Shown: piece after piece, positions 24,623 through 31,864 of the stretch
How positions within the stretch are numbered: position 1 is the first letter of the stretch
Layout of the letters: each line of letters begins with the position of its first letter
Source of the DNA: Streptomyces triticagri
GTDB lineage: Bacteria; Actinomycetota; Actinomycetes; Streptomycetales; Streptomycetaceae
Direction of reading: 5' to 3'
Length of the DNA: 47,170 bases
Assembly: GCF_003429565.1 (NCBI RefSeq)
Contig: NZ_QUAK01000235.1
Coordinates: forward strand, 1-47,170
The notes under the pieces: generated by a model
The model's database searches: none
What the model was told of the DNA's origin: nothing
Seen by the model: only the letters and a program-made list of their open reading frames with translations
Translations under genes and position numbers: made by a program

Positions 24623-25528
24623 ATGGATCTGGCCCTGTTGCGCACCTTTGTCACCGTGCACCGGGCCGGTTCCTTCACCCGGGCCGCGGCCCTCCTCGGG
24701 CTGTCCCAGCCCGCGGTCACCGCGCAGATACGCACCCTGGAGCGGCAGTTGGGGCGCCCGCTGTTCCTGCGGCAGGCGCGCGGGGTGACACCCACGACGA
24801 TCGGCGACGAGCTGGCGCACAAGGCGGCACCGCACCTGGACTCCCTGGTGGAGATCGCGGAGAGCGGCCTCGACCAGGAGTCGTCGATGCGCACGCTCCA
24901 TCTGGCGGGCCCCTTGGAGTTCACCGCGGAGCGCGCCCTGCCGACGCTCACCGCCCTGACCGGTGACGACGGGCAGCGCTTCACTCTGCGGGCCTCGTTC
25001 GGCCATGCCGAGGAGACCCTCGAGGGGCTGGCGGCCGGGCACCACGATCTGGCGATCTCCACCGCCCGCCCGCGAGGAGCGCTGCTGACGGCGACGGCAC
25101 TCTGCGACGAGGAGCACATGCTCGTGGCCACCCCGGCGCTCGCCGACCGGATCGGGCCGGGCCTGCTGCGCAGCGAGGGCGCCCATGCCCTGGAGGACCT
25201 GCCGGTCATCGAGGTGCACGAGTCGCTGCCGTTCGTCGCGCGCTACTGGGCCTCGGTCTTCGACTCCCGGCCGGCCGGCTCGGGCACCGTCGTCGTACCC
25301 GATCTGCGGGCGGTGCTCGCCTGCGCGGTCGCGGGAGCGGGGCTCGCGGTGCTGCCGCGCTATCTGTGTGCCGATGCTCTGGCACGCGGCGACATCGTGG
25401 CGGTGCACGAGCCCGCGGTGCCGCCGCTGCGCACGTACTTTCTGGTGGTGCGTACGGGGACGCTGGCGATGCCGCACATCGCGAAGGCGCACGACTGGCT
25501 GCTGCGGGCCGCCTCGGCATGGAGCTGA
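24623..25528 (+). CDS. LysR-family transcriptional regulator
   Basis: 301 residues. The N-terminal winged HTH is MDLALLRTFVTVHRAGSFTRAAALLGLSQPAVTAQIRTLERQLG (1-44). A type-2 periplasmic-binding sensor domain covers about 90-300. The ATG at 24623 has GGGAGGGGAGG upstream, and starts exactly at the LysR consensus. LysR regulators usually control a divergent neighbour, but here the upstream gene is in the same direction and ended by a terminator, so the target may lie elsewhere. Effector unknown. Confidence 0.92.
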   Translation: MDLALLRTFVTVHRAGSFTRAAALLGLSQPAVTAQIRTLERQLGRPLFLRQARGVTPTTIGDELAHKAAPHLDSLVEIAESGLDQESSMRTLHLAGPLEFTAERALPTLTALTGDDGQRFTLRASFGHAEETLEGLAAGHHDLAISTARPRGALLTATALCDEEHMLVATPALADRIGPGLLRSEGAHALEDLPVIEVHESLPFVARYWASVFDSRPAGSGTVVVPDLRAVLACAVAGAGLAVLPRYLCADALARGDIVAVHEPAVPPLRTYFLVVRTGTLAMPHIAKAHDWLLRAASAWS

Positions 25529-25583
25529 GCGGCCCGACCGGCCACCGCCGCCCCGTTTCCCCGGGGCGTACGCGGGGCGCGGT

Positions 25584-25597
25584 GTTTCACGTGGAAC
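25584..25597. other. parS: parS-like site with one mismatch
   Basis: GTTTCACGTGGAAC differs from the parS consensus at position 11 (G for A). It lies 21 bp before the Nudix start, between the LysR and Nudix genes. Confidence 0.7.
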
Positions 25598-25618
25598 GGC
25601 ACGGGCCACATTCCTTGC

Positions 25619-26101
25619 ATGAGCGTCCGACCCGTGGTGAAGCGCACCGCCCGAGCCGTCCTGCTCGACGGCGAGAGCCTGCTGCTGATCAAGCGCACCA
25701 AGCCCGGAGTGGATCCCTACTGGGTCACGCCGGGCGGGGGAGTGGAGCAGCAGGACGCCACCGTCGTCGATGCCCTGCACCGTGAGGTGTACGAGGAACT
25801 GGGCGCCAAGATCACCGATGTGGTGCCCTGCTTCGTCGACACCGTCGAGCACATCGGGGCCGACGGCGGTGCCACCGGTGTGAAGGTCCAGCACTTCTTC
25901 GTCTGCCGGCTGGCCTCGATCGACCCCGCTCTGCGGCACGGACCGGAGGTCGAGGAGCCACTTGGCGAGTACGAGATCGTGCGGATCCCGTTCACCCGGG
26001 TCGGCATCGCCTCGGTCCACCTGGTGCCGCTGTCGCTGCGCCACTATCTGGACGGCAATATCGAGGGCGTACGGGCGATGCATGCGCCCGATCTGGGCTG
26101 A
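25619..26101 (+). CDS. Nudix hydrolase with altered Nudix box
   Basis: 160 residues of Nudix fold. The box occupies residues 41-63: G41, then A47 where the consensus has Glu, and REVYEELGA at 55-63 with metal-binding E59 and E60 intact. So only the first Glu of G-x5-E-x7-REUxEExGU is replaced. It probably hydrolyses a nucleoside diphosphate derivative; substrate is unknown. The preceding WVTPGGGVEQQD loop is canonical. The ATG at 25619 has no strong Shine-Dalgarno. It is isolated between parS-like sites and followed by an 8-bp hairpin at 26176-26200. Confidence 0.87.
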   Translation: MSVRPVVKRTARAVLLDGESLLLIKRTKPGVDPYWVTPGGGVEQQDATVVDALHREVYEELGAKITDVVPCFVDTVEHIGADGGATGVKVQHFFVCRLASIDPALRHGPEVEEPLGEYEIVRIPFTRVGIASVHLVPLSLRHYLDGNIEGVRAMHAPDLG

Positions 26102-26175
26102 GGCAGCGGCGGGCCGAGGCAGCGGGCCGGCTGTACGCCCCCGAGGTCATCCGGGGTGCGCTACGCCCGGCCGAT

Positions 26176-26200
26176 GAGGTGCCCCCGTTGCAGGCACCTC
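26176..26200 (+). terminator. Hairpin after the Nudix gene
   Basis: GAGGTGCC-N9-GGCACCTC, a perfect 8-bp stem, 74 nt beyond the stop. Confidence 0.5.
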
Positions 26201-26270
26201 TCCGTACGCCCGGCTCAGTAGTCGTGGTTACTCCCGTCGGCAGACGCCCGGAGGCGGTCCGCGCGGCACC

Positions 26271-26837
26271 GTGTTTCACGTGAAACTCGACCGCCCCGCA
26301 CGCCGGGCCACCCTGGTTGTCCATGTCGCCGCCGCAGCCGGCTGGCTCGGGCTCACGCTCGGGCTGCTCGCTCTGGCCGTCGCGGCGATCACCACCGACT
26401 CCGCGGCGACGACGGAAGCCGCCGTCCGCTCCATGAAGATCTTCACCGACTGGCTGGTGCTGCCACTGGCCTTCCTCACGCTGCTGAGCGGCCTCGTACT
26501 GTCTCTTGGCACGCACTGGGGGCTGGCCAGGCACCGTTGGGTTTACGTCAAATTCTGGCTGACCCTCGCCACCACCATCGCCTCGGTGTTCGCGCTGCGC
26601 CCGGGAGTCTCCGACGCCGTCGACACCGTGGCATCCGGGGCCTCACTGGTGGATCCCACCGACCTGATCGCCGGACCGATCGTCTCGTTGAGCGCCTATC
26701 TCTTCATGATGGTCATCTCGGTGCTCAAGCCCTGGGGTCTGACCAAACGTGGCCGAAAGCAGCGGGAGTCCGCCCGTGGACGTCGCTCGGTCTCCGGTAA
26801 AGCGGTGGACTCCGAGGGCGCCCGTCAGCCAGCCTGA
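26271..26837 (+). CDS. DUF2269-like four-TM membrane protein
   Basis: 188 residues. Four hydrophobic segments (about 15-38, 58-80, 93-110 and 130-150) are followed by a basic Arg/Lys/Ser tail. Aromatic and His residues at helix ends (VVHVAAAAGWLGLTLGLL; WVYVKFW) resemble DUF2269/CopD-like membrane proteins, possibly haem- or copper-linked; this is weak. The apparent GTG start at 26271 begins MFHVKLDRP because the reading frame runs through a parS site; GTG 26280, in the centre of parS, is an alternative start. GGAGGC lies 15-24 nt upstream, farther than usual, so the start is uncertain. The stop is 4 bp before the next gene. Confidence 0.8.
   Translation: MFHVKLDRPARRATLVVHVAAAAGWLGLTLGLLALAVAAITTDSAATTEAAVRSMKIFTDWLVLPLAFLTLLSGLVLSLGTHWGLARHRWVYVKFWLTLATTIASVFALRPGVSDAVDTVASGASLVDPTDLIAGPIVSLSAYLFMMVISVLKPWGLTKRGRKQRESARGRRSVSGKAVDSEGARQPA
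26273..26286. other. parS: parS site, perfect, inside the start of the DUF2269-like gene
   Basis: An exact GTTTCACGTGAAAC that encodes the first residues (F-H-V-K) of the predicted protein. Confidence 0.93.
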
Positions 26838-26841
26838 CCGC

Positions 26842-27711
26842 GTGCCGACACCTTCCCTTGCCACGTCATCCGCCCGGACCCTCACCGTCCGCGACCTCAC
26901 GGCCTGCGCCGATCTCTCCGAGGACCGGGGCTGGCCCCGCGAAGAACACAAGTGGGGCCTGCTCCTCGCGGCCGGTCGGGGGTACGGGATCGATGATCCC
27001 GCCGGCGGCCTCGCCGCGGCCTGCGTGGTCACCTCGTACGGACCCGCGGACCGGCCCGAACTGGCGGCCATCGGCATGGTGTTGGTCGCCGAACGGCATG
27101 CCCGGCAGGGCATCGGCCGCCATCTGATGCAGCAGGTGCTGGCCGAGATCGCGCCCACCCCGGTGACCTTGCACGCCACCCCCAACGGCCGACCGCTCTA
27201 CGAGCAGCTCGGCTTCAAGACCGTCGGCCGGGCCGAGATGGTCCGCGGGCACGTCACACCCACCACCCCGGAGAGCCCTGTCGGCACCCGGGCCGCCACC
27301 GCCGAGGACCTGGCCGGGGTACTGCGACTCGACACCGAGGTCTTCGGCTGTGACCGGACCCATGTACTCATCCGACTCCCCGCCTTCGCCGACCAGTTCA
27401 GGGTCGCCGAGGAGGACGGGGAGCTGATCGGCTATGCGGCGGCCTGGCCCAATATGGACACCCAGGTCGTCGGTCCGTTGATCGCCCGGGACACCGATAC
27501 GGCCAAGGCCCTGATCGCTTCGCTCGCCCGGAACACGGACCGCCCGCTGCGCACCGACATCGACGTACGTCACGAGGAGCTGCTGCAGTGGCTCAAGTCA
27601 TCCCCGGACATGGATGCCGTGGCGTTCAACTCGGTGATGGCGTACGGCATCCCCGCCCTTCCGGGCGACTGGACCCGCAGGTTCGCACCGCTCACCGTCG
27701 CGGCCGGCTGA
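26842..27711 (+). CDS. GNAT-family N-acetyltransferase with two acetyltransferase-like halves
   Basis: About 289 residues. The N-terminal GNAT domain has the acetyl-CoA loop VLVAERHARQGIGRHLMQQVL (R-x-x-G-x-G/A) and ends LYEQLGFKTVGRAEM. A second, degenerate GNAT-like half follows (TAEDLAGVLRLDTEVFGCDRT to DGELIGYAAAWPNMD) and a C-terminal segment ending in the TRRFAPLTVA block. Tandem GNATs of this kind (acetyltransf_18-like) are common in Streptomyces; substrate unknown. The start is uncertain: GTG 26842 gives MPTPS and begins just after the previous stop, while GTG 26776 has a better GGGAG but overlaps the upstream gene. Probably one transcript with the membrane protein. Confidence 0.82.
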   Translation: MPTPSLATSSARTLTVRDLTACADLSEDRGWPREEHKWGLLLAAGRGYGIDDPAGGLAAACVVTSYGPADRPELAAIGMVLVAERHARQGIGRHLMQQVLAEIAPTPVTLHATPNGRPLYEQLGFKTVGRAEMVRGHVTPTTPESPVGTRAATAEDLAGVLRLDTEVFGCDRTHVLIRLPAFADQFRVAEEDGELIGYAAAWPNMDTQVVGPLIARDTDTAKALIASLARNTDRPLRTDIDVRHEELLQWLKSSPDMDAVAFNSVMAYGIPALPGDWTRRFAPLTVAAG

Positions 27712-27836
27712 GCCCTCATCCGCTGCTCCCCCGGAGCCATTACTTGCAAGCGCGGTCTATTGCAGATGTGGACTACGCTGAGGTCCAGGCCCTCCCCGAC
27801 GAGGGTCCGGATTTCCGTACGGGACGGAGCAATGAC

Positions 27837-28316
27837 GTGGCTGCGAACGACCCCGCCCTGACCGCACTCGCGCAGGGCTGGTGCGCCCTCTCCCTGCTGC
27901 ACGGGCGGATCGAGGCGCACATCGAGCGCGCCCTGCAGAGCGGACACGGCCTGAGCGCCCGGGAGTTCTCCCTGCTCGACGTGCTCAGCCGGCAGCACGA
28001 CGGAACCGGTGGCCACCTCCAGATGAAGCAGGTGGCCGACGCCGTGGTGCTCAGCCAGAGCGCGACCACCCGCCTGGTGGCCCGCCTCGAGGACCGCGGC
28101 CTGCTGACCCGGTACATCTGCGACACCGACCGCCGGGGCATCTACACGGATGTCACCGATGCAGGCCGGCAGCTCCTTGCGGCGGCCCGGCCGACCAACG
28201 ACGGCGCGCTCCGCGAGGCCCTCGACGAGGCGGCCGGTAATCCTGAACTCGCGCCGCTGGTCAGGGCTGTCGAGGGAGTCGAGACCGTCCCTGCCCGGTC
28301 TGCCGGCACCGGGTGA
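27837..28316 (+). CDS. MarR-family transcriptional regulator
   Basis: 159 residues. A winged HTH covers about 45-110: LSAREFSLLDVLSRQ, then the recognition helix MKQVADAVVLSQSATTRLVARLEDRGLL and a wing rich in DTDRRGIYTDVTDAG. Dimerisation helices lie at both ends. The GTG at 27837 has GGAG about 9 nt upstream; the open frame upstream lacks coding character. Imperfect TTGCAA/TTGCAG elements at 27742-27765 may be its operator. Ligand and targets unknown. A GNAT gene begins 58 bp downstream on the same strand. Confidence 0.87.
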   Translation: MAANDPALTALAQGWCALSLLHGRIEAHIERALQSGHGLSAREFSLLDVLSRQHDGTGGHLQMKQVADAVVLSQSATTRLVARLEDRGLLTRYICDTDRRGIYTDVTDAGRQLLAAARPTNDGALREALDEAAGNPELAPLVRAVEGVETVPARSAGTG

Positions 28317-28374
28317 ACCGGGAGTCGTCACCCTGCACGGCCCTGGGCCGGATGTCCGGCATACCCTCCGGAGC

Positions 28375-28827
28375 ATGACCGATCTGGAGATTCGCCCCGC
28401 CCGCCGCGAGGACATCGCCGCCGTCGTGGCGCTGCTCGCCGACGATCCACTCGGCGCCCAGCGCGAGTCGCCCGACGACCTCACGCCGTATCTCGCCGCC
28501 CATGAACGGCTCGCCGACGACCCGCACCAGCACCTGATGGTGGCGGTACGGGGCGAACGCGTCGTGGGGACGATGCAGTTGACGTACATCCCCGGCCTGT
28601 CGCGGCGCGGCGCCACACGCGCGGTCATCGAGGGCGTCCGGGTGCACGGCGACGAACGCGGCAGCGGTCTCGGCAGCCGGTTGATCACCTGGGCCGTGGA
28701 CACCGCGCGGGACGACGGCTGCACGCTGGTTCAGCTGACCTCCGACGTCAGCCGCACCGATGCGCACCGGTTCTACGAGCGTCTGGGCTTCGCCGCCACG
28801 CATGTGGGATTCAAGCTGCAGCTGTGA
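28375..28827 (+). CDS. GNAT-family N-acetyltransferase
   Basis: 150 residues, a complete single GNAT domain. It has IRPARREDIAAVVALL at the start, the central strand MVAVRGERVVGTMQLTYIPGL, acetyl-CoA binding VHGDERGSGLGSRLITWAV (R-G-S-G-L-G) near 88-105, and the closing AHRFYERLGFAATHVGFKL. The ATG at 28375 starts the consensus. It is probably cotranscribed with the MarR gene, and is convergent with the serine hydrolase across a parS-bearing palindrome. Substrate unknown. Confidence 0.9.
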   Translation: MTDLEIRPARREDIAAVVALLADDPLGAQRESPDDLTPYLAAHERLADDPHQHLMVAVRGERVVGTMQLTYIPGLSRRGATRAVIEGVRVHGDERGSGLGSRLITWAVDTARDDGCTLVQLTSDVSRTDAHRFYERLGFAATHVGFKLQL

Positions 28828-28852
28828 GGACCGCATACCGCGCTACGGTCTC

Positions 28853-28882
28853 CGGGGCCTGTTTCACGTGAAACAGGCCCCG
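28853..28882. terminator. Perfect 30-bp palindrome with parS at its centre (bidirectional terminator candidate)
   Basis: Arms of 15 bp extend the parS core (28861-28874) by CGGGGCCT/AGGCCCCG. It lies exactly 25 bp from the stop codons of both convergent genes. In RNA the GC-rich arms could form a terminator hairpin with its loop at CACGTG. Confidence 0.65.
28861..28874. other. parS: parS site, perfect, between convergent genes
   Basis: An exact GTTTCACGTGAAAC at the centre of the 30-bp palindrome 28853-28882. Confidence 0.93.
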
Positions 28883-28907
28883 TTGTTCGGCGCGCGACCT
28901 GGCCGCT

Positions 28908-30308
28908 TCACGGAAGACCGCGCCAGCCCTCCTCGTCCACTCCGCCGGGGACGGGCGCACCGGCCTCGTAGGGCAGCCGTGTGAAGACGAACGACCCCAG
29001 ATCGAGGTGGCTGACCTTCCCGTCGTCGCCTCGCATCACGCGCAGCGTCTCGCCGTCGTAGTAGCCGTCGAGGCCGATCCAGCGGCCTTCGCCGTCGGCG
29101 CGGAAGCGCGATCGGCGCCCGGTCCCGTTCTGTGGCCCGAACTCGACACCGCCGTCCGCGGACAGCCGCAGGCCGAAGAGTTGAGTGCCCCAGTACCAGG
29201 AACCCGTCAGCGCGAGCAGTTCGGGATCGGCCGCGGGCAGCGGTCGCCACGGCTCGGGGATGCGCGGCTCCGCGTCGGCCACGATGCCGATCAGGTCCGC
29301 CGTGAGCGTCGCGACGAGCGGCCCGGATGTGCAGTTGGCGAGCACGACCGCCGCCAGGCCCTCCTCGTCGGCTGCCTCGCTCAGCAGCAGACAGGCGAGA
29401 AAGCCCGGAAGTGAGCCGGTGTGCCCGGCCAGCGCCCGCTCTCCGGACCGGATCAACTGCACGCCGAGCCCGTACCCGCCGGTCCAGTCGCTCTCCCCGG
29501 GCGCAGCCGGCCTGCGCATCTCACGAACGGTCTCGGCGCTCAGCACCCGATCGTCGCCCTCCAGCAGGAAGACGGCGAACCGGGCCAAGTCGGAGGTCGT
29601 GGACCACAGTTGTCCGGCCGCCGCCATCAGACCGAGGTCCTCGGCAGGTTCCGGCAGCAGCACATCGGCCCATGGATGCACGGCCCAACCACCAGCGTGC
29701 GGTGCTTCCGGCTGGGCGGAGGTGCGCCGCAGCCCGAGCGGTTCGAGCACCTCGCGGCGCAGCACCTCGGCCCAGGGGGCGCCGCGGAGCCGCTCGATCA
29801 GGGCACCGAGCAGGGTGAAGCCGGGGTTCGAGTAGTGGTGCCGCTGCCCCGGAGGATGGAGCAGCGGGTCCGCTCCGAGTACGTCGTCGAGGCTCGGCCG
29901 TATGGTGCCGGGGGTCCGCTCCCACCAGGGTGCCGGGGTCTCGGCGGCGAGACCGGCGGTGTGCGAGAGCAGCTGGCGGACGGTGACTTCGCCGGCGCCG
30001 GTGCCGGGCAGATGCCGCTCCAGCGGATCGGCGAGATCGAGCAGCCCCTCGTCACGCAGCCGCATCACCAGGACCGCGGTGAAGGTCTTGGTGATGGACC
30101 CGATCCGGTACTGCGTATCGCCGTCCGGTGCATGGCCGTTCACGCAGGTCCGCGACCCGTGCCAGACCACCTGGCCGTCCCGCACCACCGCGGCGACGAG
30201 TGACGGGCTCCGCCCCTCCGACTGGGCGCGTGCTGTCCGGTGCAGCAGGGCCCTGCGGGTGGCAGGAAGGAGTTCTTCGGCGGGGGCCGGGGAGCTGTCT
30301 GAGGTCAT
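28908..30308 (-). CDS. Class C beta-lactamase-related serine hydrolase
   Basis: About 466 residues. The three penicillin-binding-protein motifs are present: SITK in YRIGSITKTFTAVLV (nucleophile Ser, near residue 75), YSN in HHYSNPGFTLLG, and HTG in LAGHTGSLPGF. The C-terminal 110 residues form a beta-rich lipocalin-like extension (LTGSWYWGTQLFGLRL to VMRGDDGKVSHLDLGSFVFTRL), seen in D-aminopeptidase/esterase-type relatives. It has no signal peptide, so it is likely cytosolic: an esterase or peptidase rather than a secreted beta-lactamase. The start is ATG 30308 or 30335; neither has a good Shine-Dalgarno. It is divergent from a PadR gene 96 bp away. Confidence 0.87.
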   Translation of the reverse strand: MTSDSSPAPAEELLPATRRALLHRTARAQSEGRSPSLVAAVVRDGQVVWHGSRTCVNGHAPDGDTQYRIGSITKTFTAVLVMRLRDEGLLDLADPLERHLPGTGAGEVTVRQLLSHTAGLAAETPAPWWERTPGTIRPSLDDVLGADPLLHPPGQRHHYSNPGFTLLGALIERLRGAPWAEVLRREVLEPLGLRRTSAQPEAPHAGGWAVHPWADVLLPEPAEDLGLMAAAGQLWSTTSDLARFAVFLLEGDDRVLSAETVREMRRPAAPGESDWTGGYGLGVQLIRSGERALAGHTGSLPGFLACLLLSEAADEEGLAAVVLANCTSGPLVATLTADLIGIVADAEPRIPEPWRPLPAADPELLALTGSWYWGTQLFGLRLSADGGVEFGPQNGTGRRSRFRADGEGRWIGLDGYYDGETLRVMRGDDGKVSHLDLGSFVFTRLPYEAGAPVPGGVDEEGWRGLP

Positions 30309-30391
30309 GGCGTTCAGTCCATCGGGATGGGGCATCGGGGTCGAGTCATTTTCGCTCCCCCGCGGCGCCCCGTACTCGGACGCGGCCAGGG

Positions 30392-30397
30392 TACTGT
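30392..30397 (+). promoter_or_regulatory. -10-like hexamer of the PadR gene, possibly leaderless
   Basis: TACTGT lies 7 nt before the PadR ATG, which has no Shine-Dalgarno. The -35 is poor, so this is tentative. Confidence 0.3.
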
Positions 30398-30404
30398 GCA
30401 TTGC

Positions 30405-30875
30405 ATGGAACCGGGCAGCCCCAGCAATCGCACCGTGAGCAAGGCCGAGAGCCAGCTCCGCAAGGGCGTGCTCGAATACTGCGTACTGGCGATGATGCGG
30501 AACGGCCCTCGCTACGGCGTGGAACTGCTGCGGGAATTGGAGGAGACGGGGGCGCTGGCCACCAGCCAGGGCACGGTCTATCCGCTGCTCTCCCGGCTGC
30601 GGCGGGACGATCTCGTGACCACCAGCTGGCAGGAGTCGGCCTCCGGTCCGCCCCGGCGCTACTACGAGCTGACAGCGGCGGGGCAGTCCGCCCTCGACGA
30701 GTTCGCCGGTCTGTGGCCGGCCTTCCGCAACGCGGTCGACCGACTGCTCGTACCGGCGCCGCGGGACGAGGCACCGCAGCATGGGGCGCGGCAGCATGGG
30801 GCGCCCCATGACAACGCACCGCGGGACAACGCACCGCAGCACGAGGCGCCGCCGAAGAATCCGGCCGCTCCCTGA
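30405..30875 (+). CDS. PadR-family transcriptional regulator
   Basis: 156 residues. The PadR winged HTH covers about 12-100: LRKGVLEYCVLAMMRNGPRYGVELLREL, then TSQGTVYPLLSRLRRDDLVTT and PRRYYELTAAGQSAL. A short dimerisation helix follows (FAGLWPAFRNAVDRLL). The tail from about residue 120 is an expansion of short repeats (PQHGA/PRDNA/PQHEA) encoded by imperfect DNA repeats. The ATG at 30405 starts MEPGSPS. It is divergent from the serine hydrolase, which is its most likely target. Confidence 0.88.
   Translation: MEPGSPSNRTVSKAESQLRKGVLEYCVLAMMRNGPRYGVELLRELEETGALATSQGTVYPLLSRLRRDDLVTTSWQESASGPPRRYYELTAAGQSALDEFAGLWPAFRNAVDRLLVPAPRDEAPQHGARQHGAPHDNAPRDNAPQHEAPPKNPAAP
30765..30855. repeat. Imperfect tandem repeats in the 3' end of the PadR gene
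   Basis: Repeated GCACCGC-GGGACAAC and GCAGCATGGGGCG units encode a low-complexity tail. A further short array, CAGCCACGGCCRCC-like, follows after the stop at about 30880-30930. Confidence 0.6.
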
Positions 30876-30929
30876 CCACCGTCAGCCACGGCCGCCATCA
30901 GCCACGGCCACCGTCAGCCTCGGCCACGG

Positions 30930-31766
30930 TCAGTCGAGGAACTCCACGAGCGCAGCGGTGAGTTCGGCCGGAGCGTCCTCCTGGACCAGATGCCCGGCGC
31001 CGGGAATCCGCACCAGACCGGCACCCGGGATCAGCTCCACCAGCTCCTGCGCCTTGGCCACGGGGATCCAGGTGTCGTCCTGCCCCCAGCACACCAGGAC
31101 GGGCAGCGCGAGCGTCCCGTAGCGCCCCTGGATCTCGTCCGTGAACCGCTGGTCGGCCTGCGCGATCTGCCGGTAGAACGCAGGCGCGCCCTGTTCTCCC
31201 AGCCAGGGCTCGACCAGCCGCTCCAGGACACTCGGGTGCAGACCGGGGCTGCTGGCGGAGGCGATGTACTCACGGACCAGGGCCTGGTGGAGGTTGGCCG
31301 GCAGCTGCTCGAAGACCTGCGCATGCGCACCGACCAGGCGGAAGAACGCCGATCCCCACGGCGCGAGCGCGACCGGATCGACAAGCGCGAGCCGCCCGTA
31401 GCGTGCCCCGTGCAGCAGATGCGCACGCAGCGCCACCGCCCCGCCGAAGTCATGGGCGACGACAGCCGGTTCGGCGAGCCCCCAGTGCTCGAGCAGCTCC
31501 GCGAAGACCCGCCCCTGTGCGGCAAGCGACACGTCCTGGCCCTCGAACTTCACCGCGGTCCCGTAGCCCGGCATGTCCCACACGTACACCTGGTGGCGCA
31601 CGGCCAGCGCACGCGCGACGCCCCGCCAGACGTACGAGGAGAACGGCGTGCCGTGCAGCAGCACCACCGGTGGCGCGGCCGGGTCGCCGAACCGTTCCCA
31701 GCGCACCTCGCCCGAGGCACTGTCGAAGCTCCTCGACAACTCCCAGTCGCCGCCCAACGCGACCAC
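30930..31766 (-). CDS. Alpha/beta hydrolase with Asp nucleophile (dehalogenase/epoxide-hydrolase type)
   Basis: 278 residues, alpha/beta-hydrolase fold. The oxyanion segment is HGTPFSSYVWRGVA (near 39-52). The nucleophile elbow reads HDFGGAV (near 105), so the nucleophile is Asp, not Ser, as in haloalkane dehalogenases and epoxide hydrolases. The acid is probably in GQDDTWIP and the base is H in GAGHLVQEDAP. Predicted reaction: attack on a halide or epoxide carbon through an alkyl-enzyme ester. The start is uncertain: GTG 31766 abuts the GGGGAG, while TTG 31757 has ideal spacing. It lies on the same strand as the next hydrolase, 98 bp apart. Confidence 0.85.
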   Translation of the reverse strand: MVALGGDWELSRSFDSASGEVRWERFGDPAAPPVVLLHGTPFSSYVWRGVARALAVRHQVYVWDMPGYGTAVKFEGQDVSLAAQGRVFAELLEHWGLAEPAVVAHDFGGAVALRAHLLHGARYGRLALVDPVALAPWGSAFFRLVGAHAQVFEQLPANLHQALVREYIASASSPGLHPSVLERLVEPWLGEQGAPAFYRQIAQADQRFTDEIQGRYGTLALPVLVCWGQDDTWIPVAKAQELVELIPGAGLVRIPGAGHLVQEDAPAELTAALVEFLD

Positions 31767-31864
31767 CTCCCCTTCGGTCCGGCCTCAGGCTGTCATGCCG
31801 CCGCCGCGCCCGTCATCGCACTTCGGCGCTGGGGGGTCTGCCGGGAGGTCGGCGGATCCCTCGT

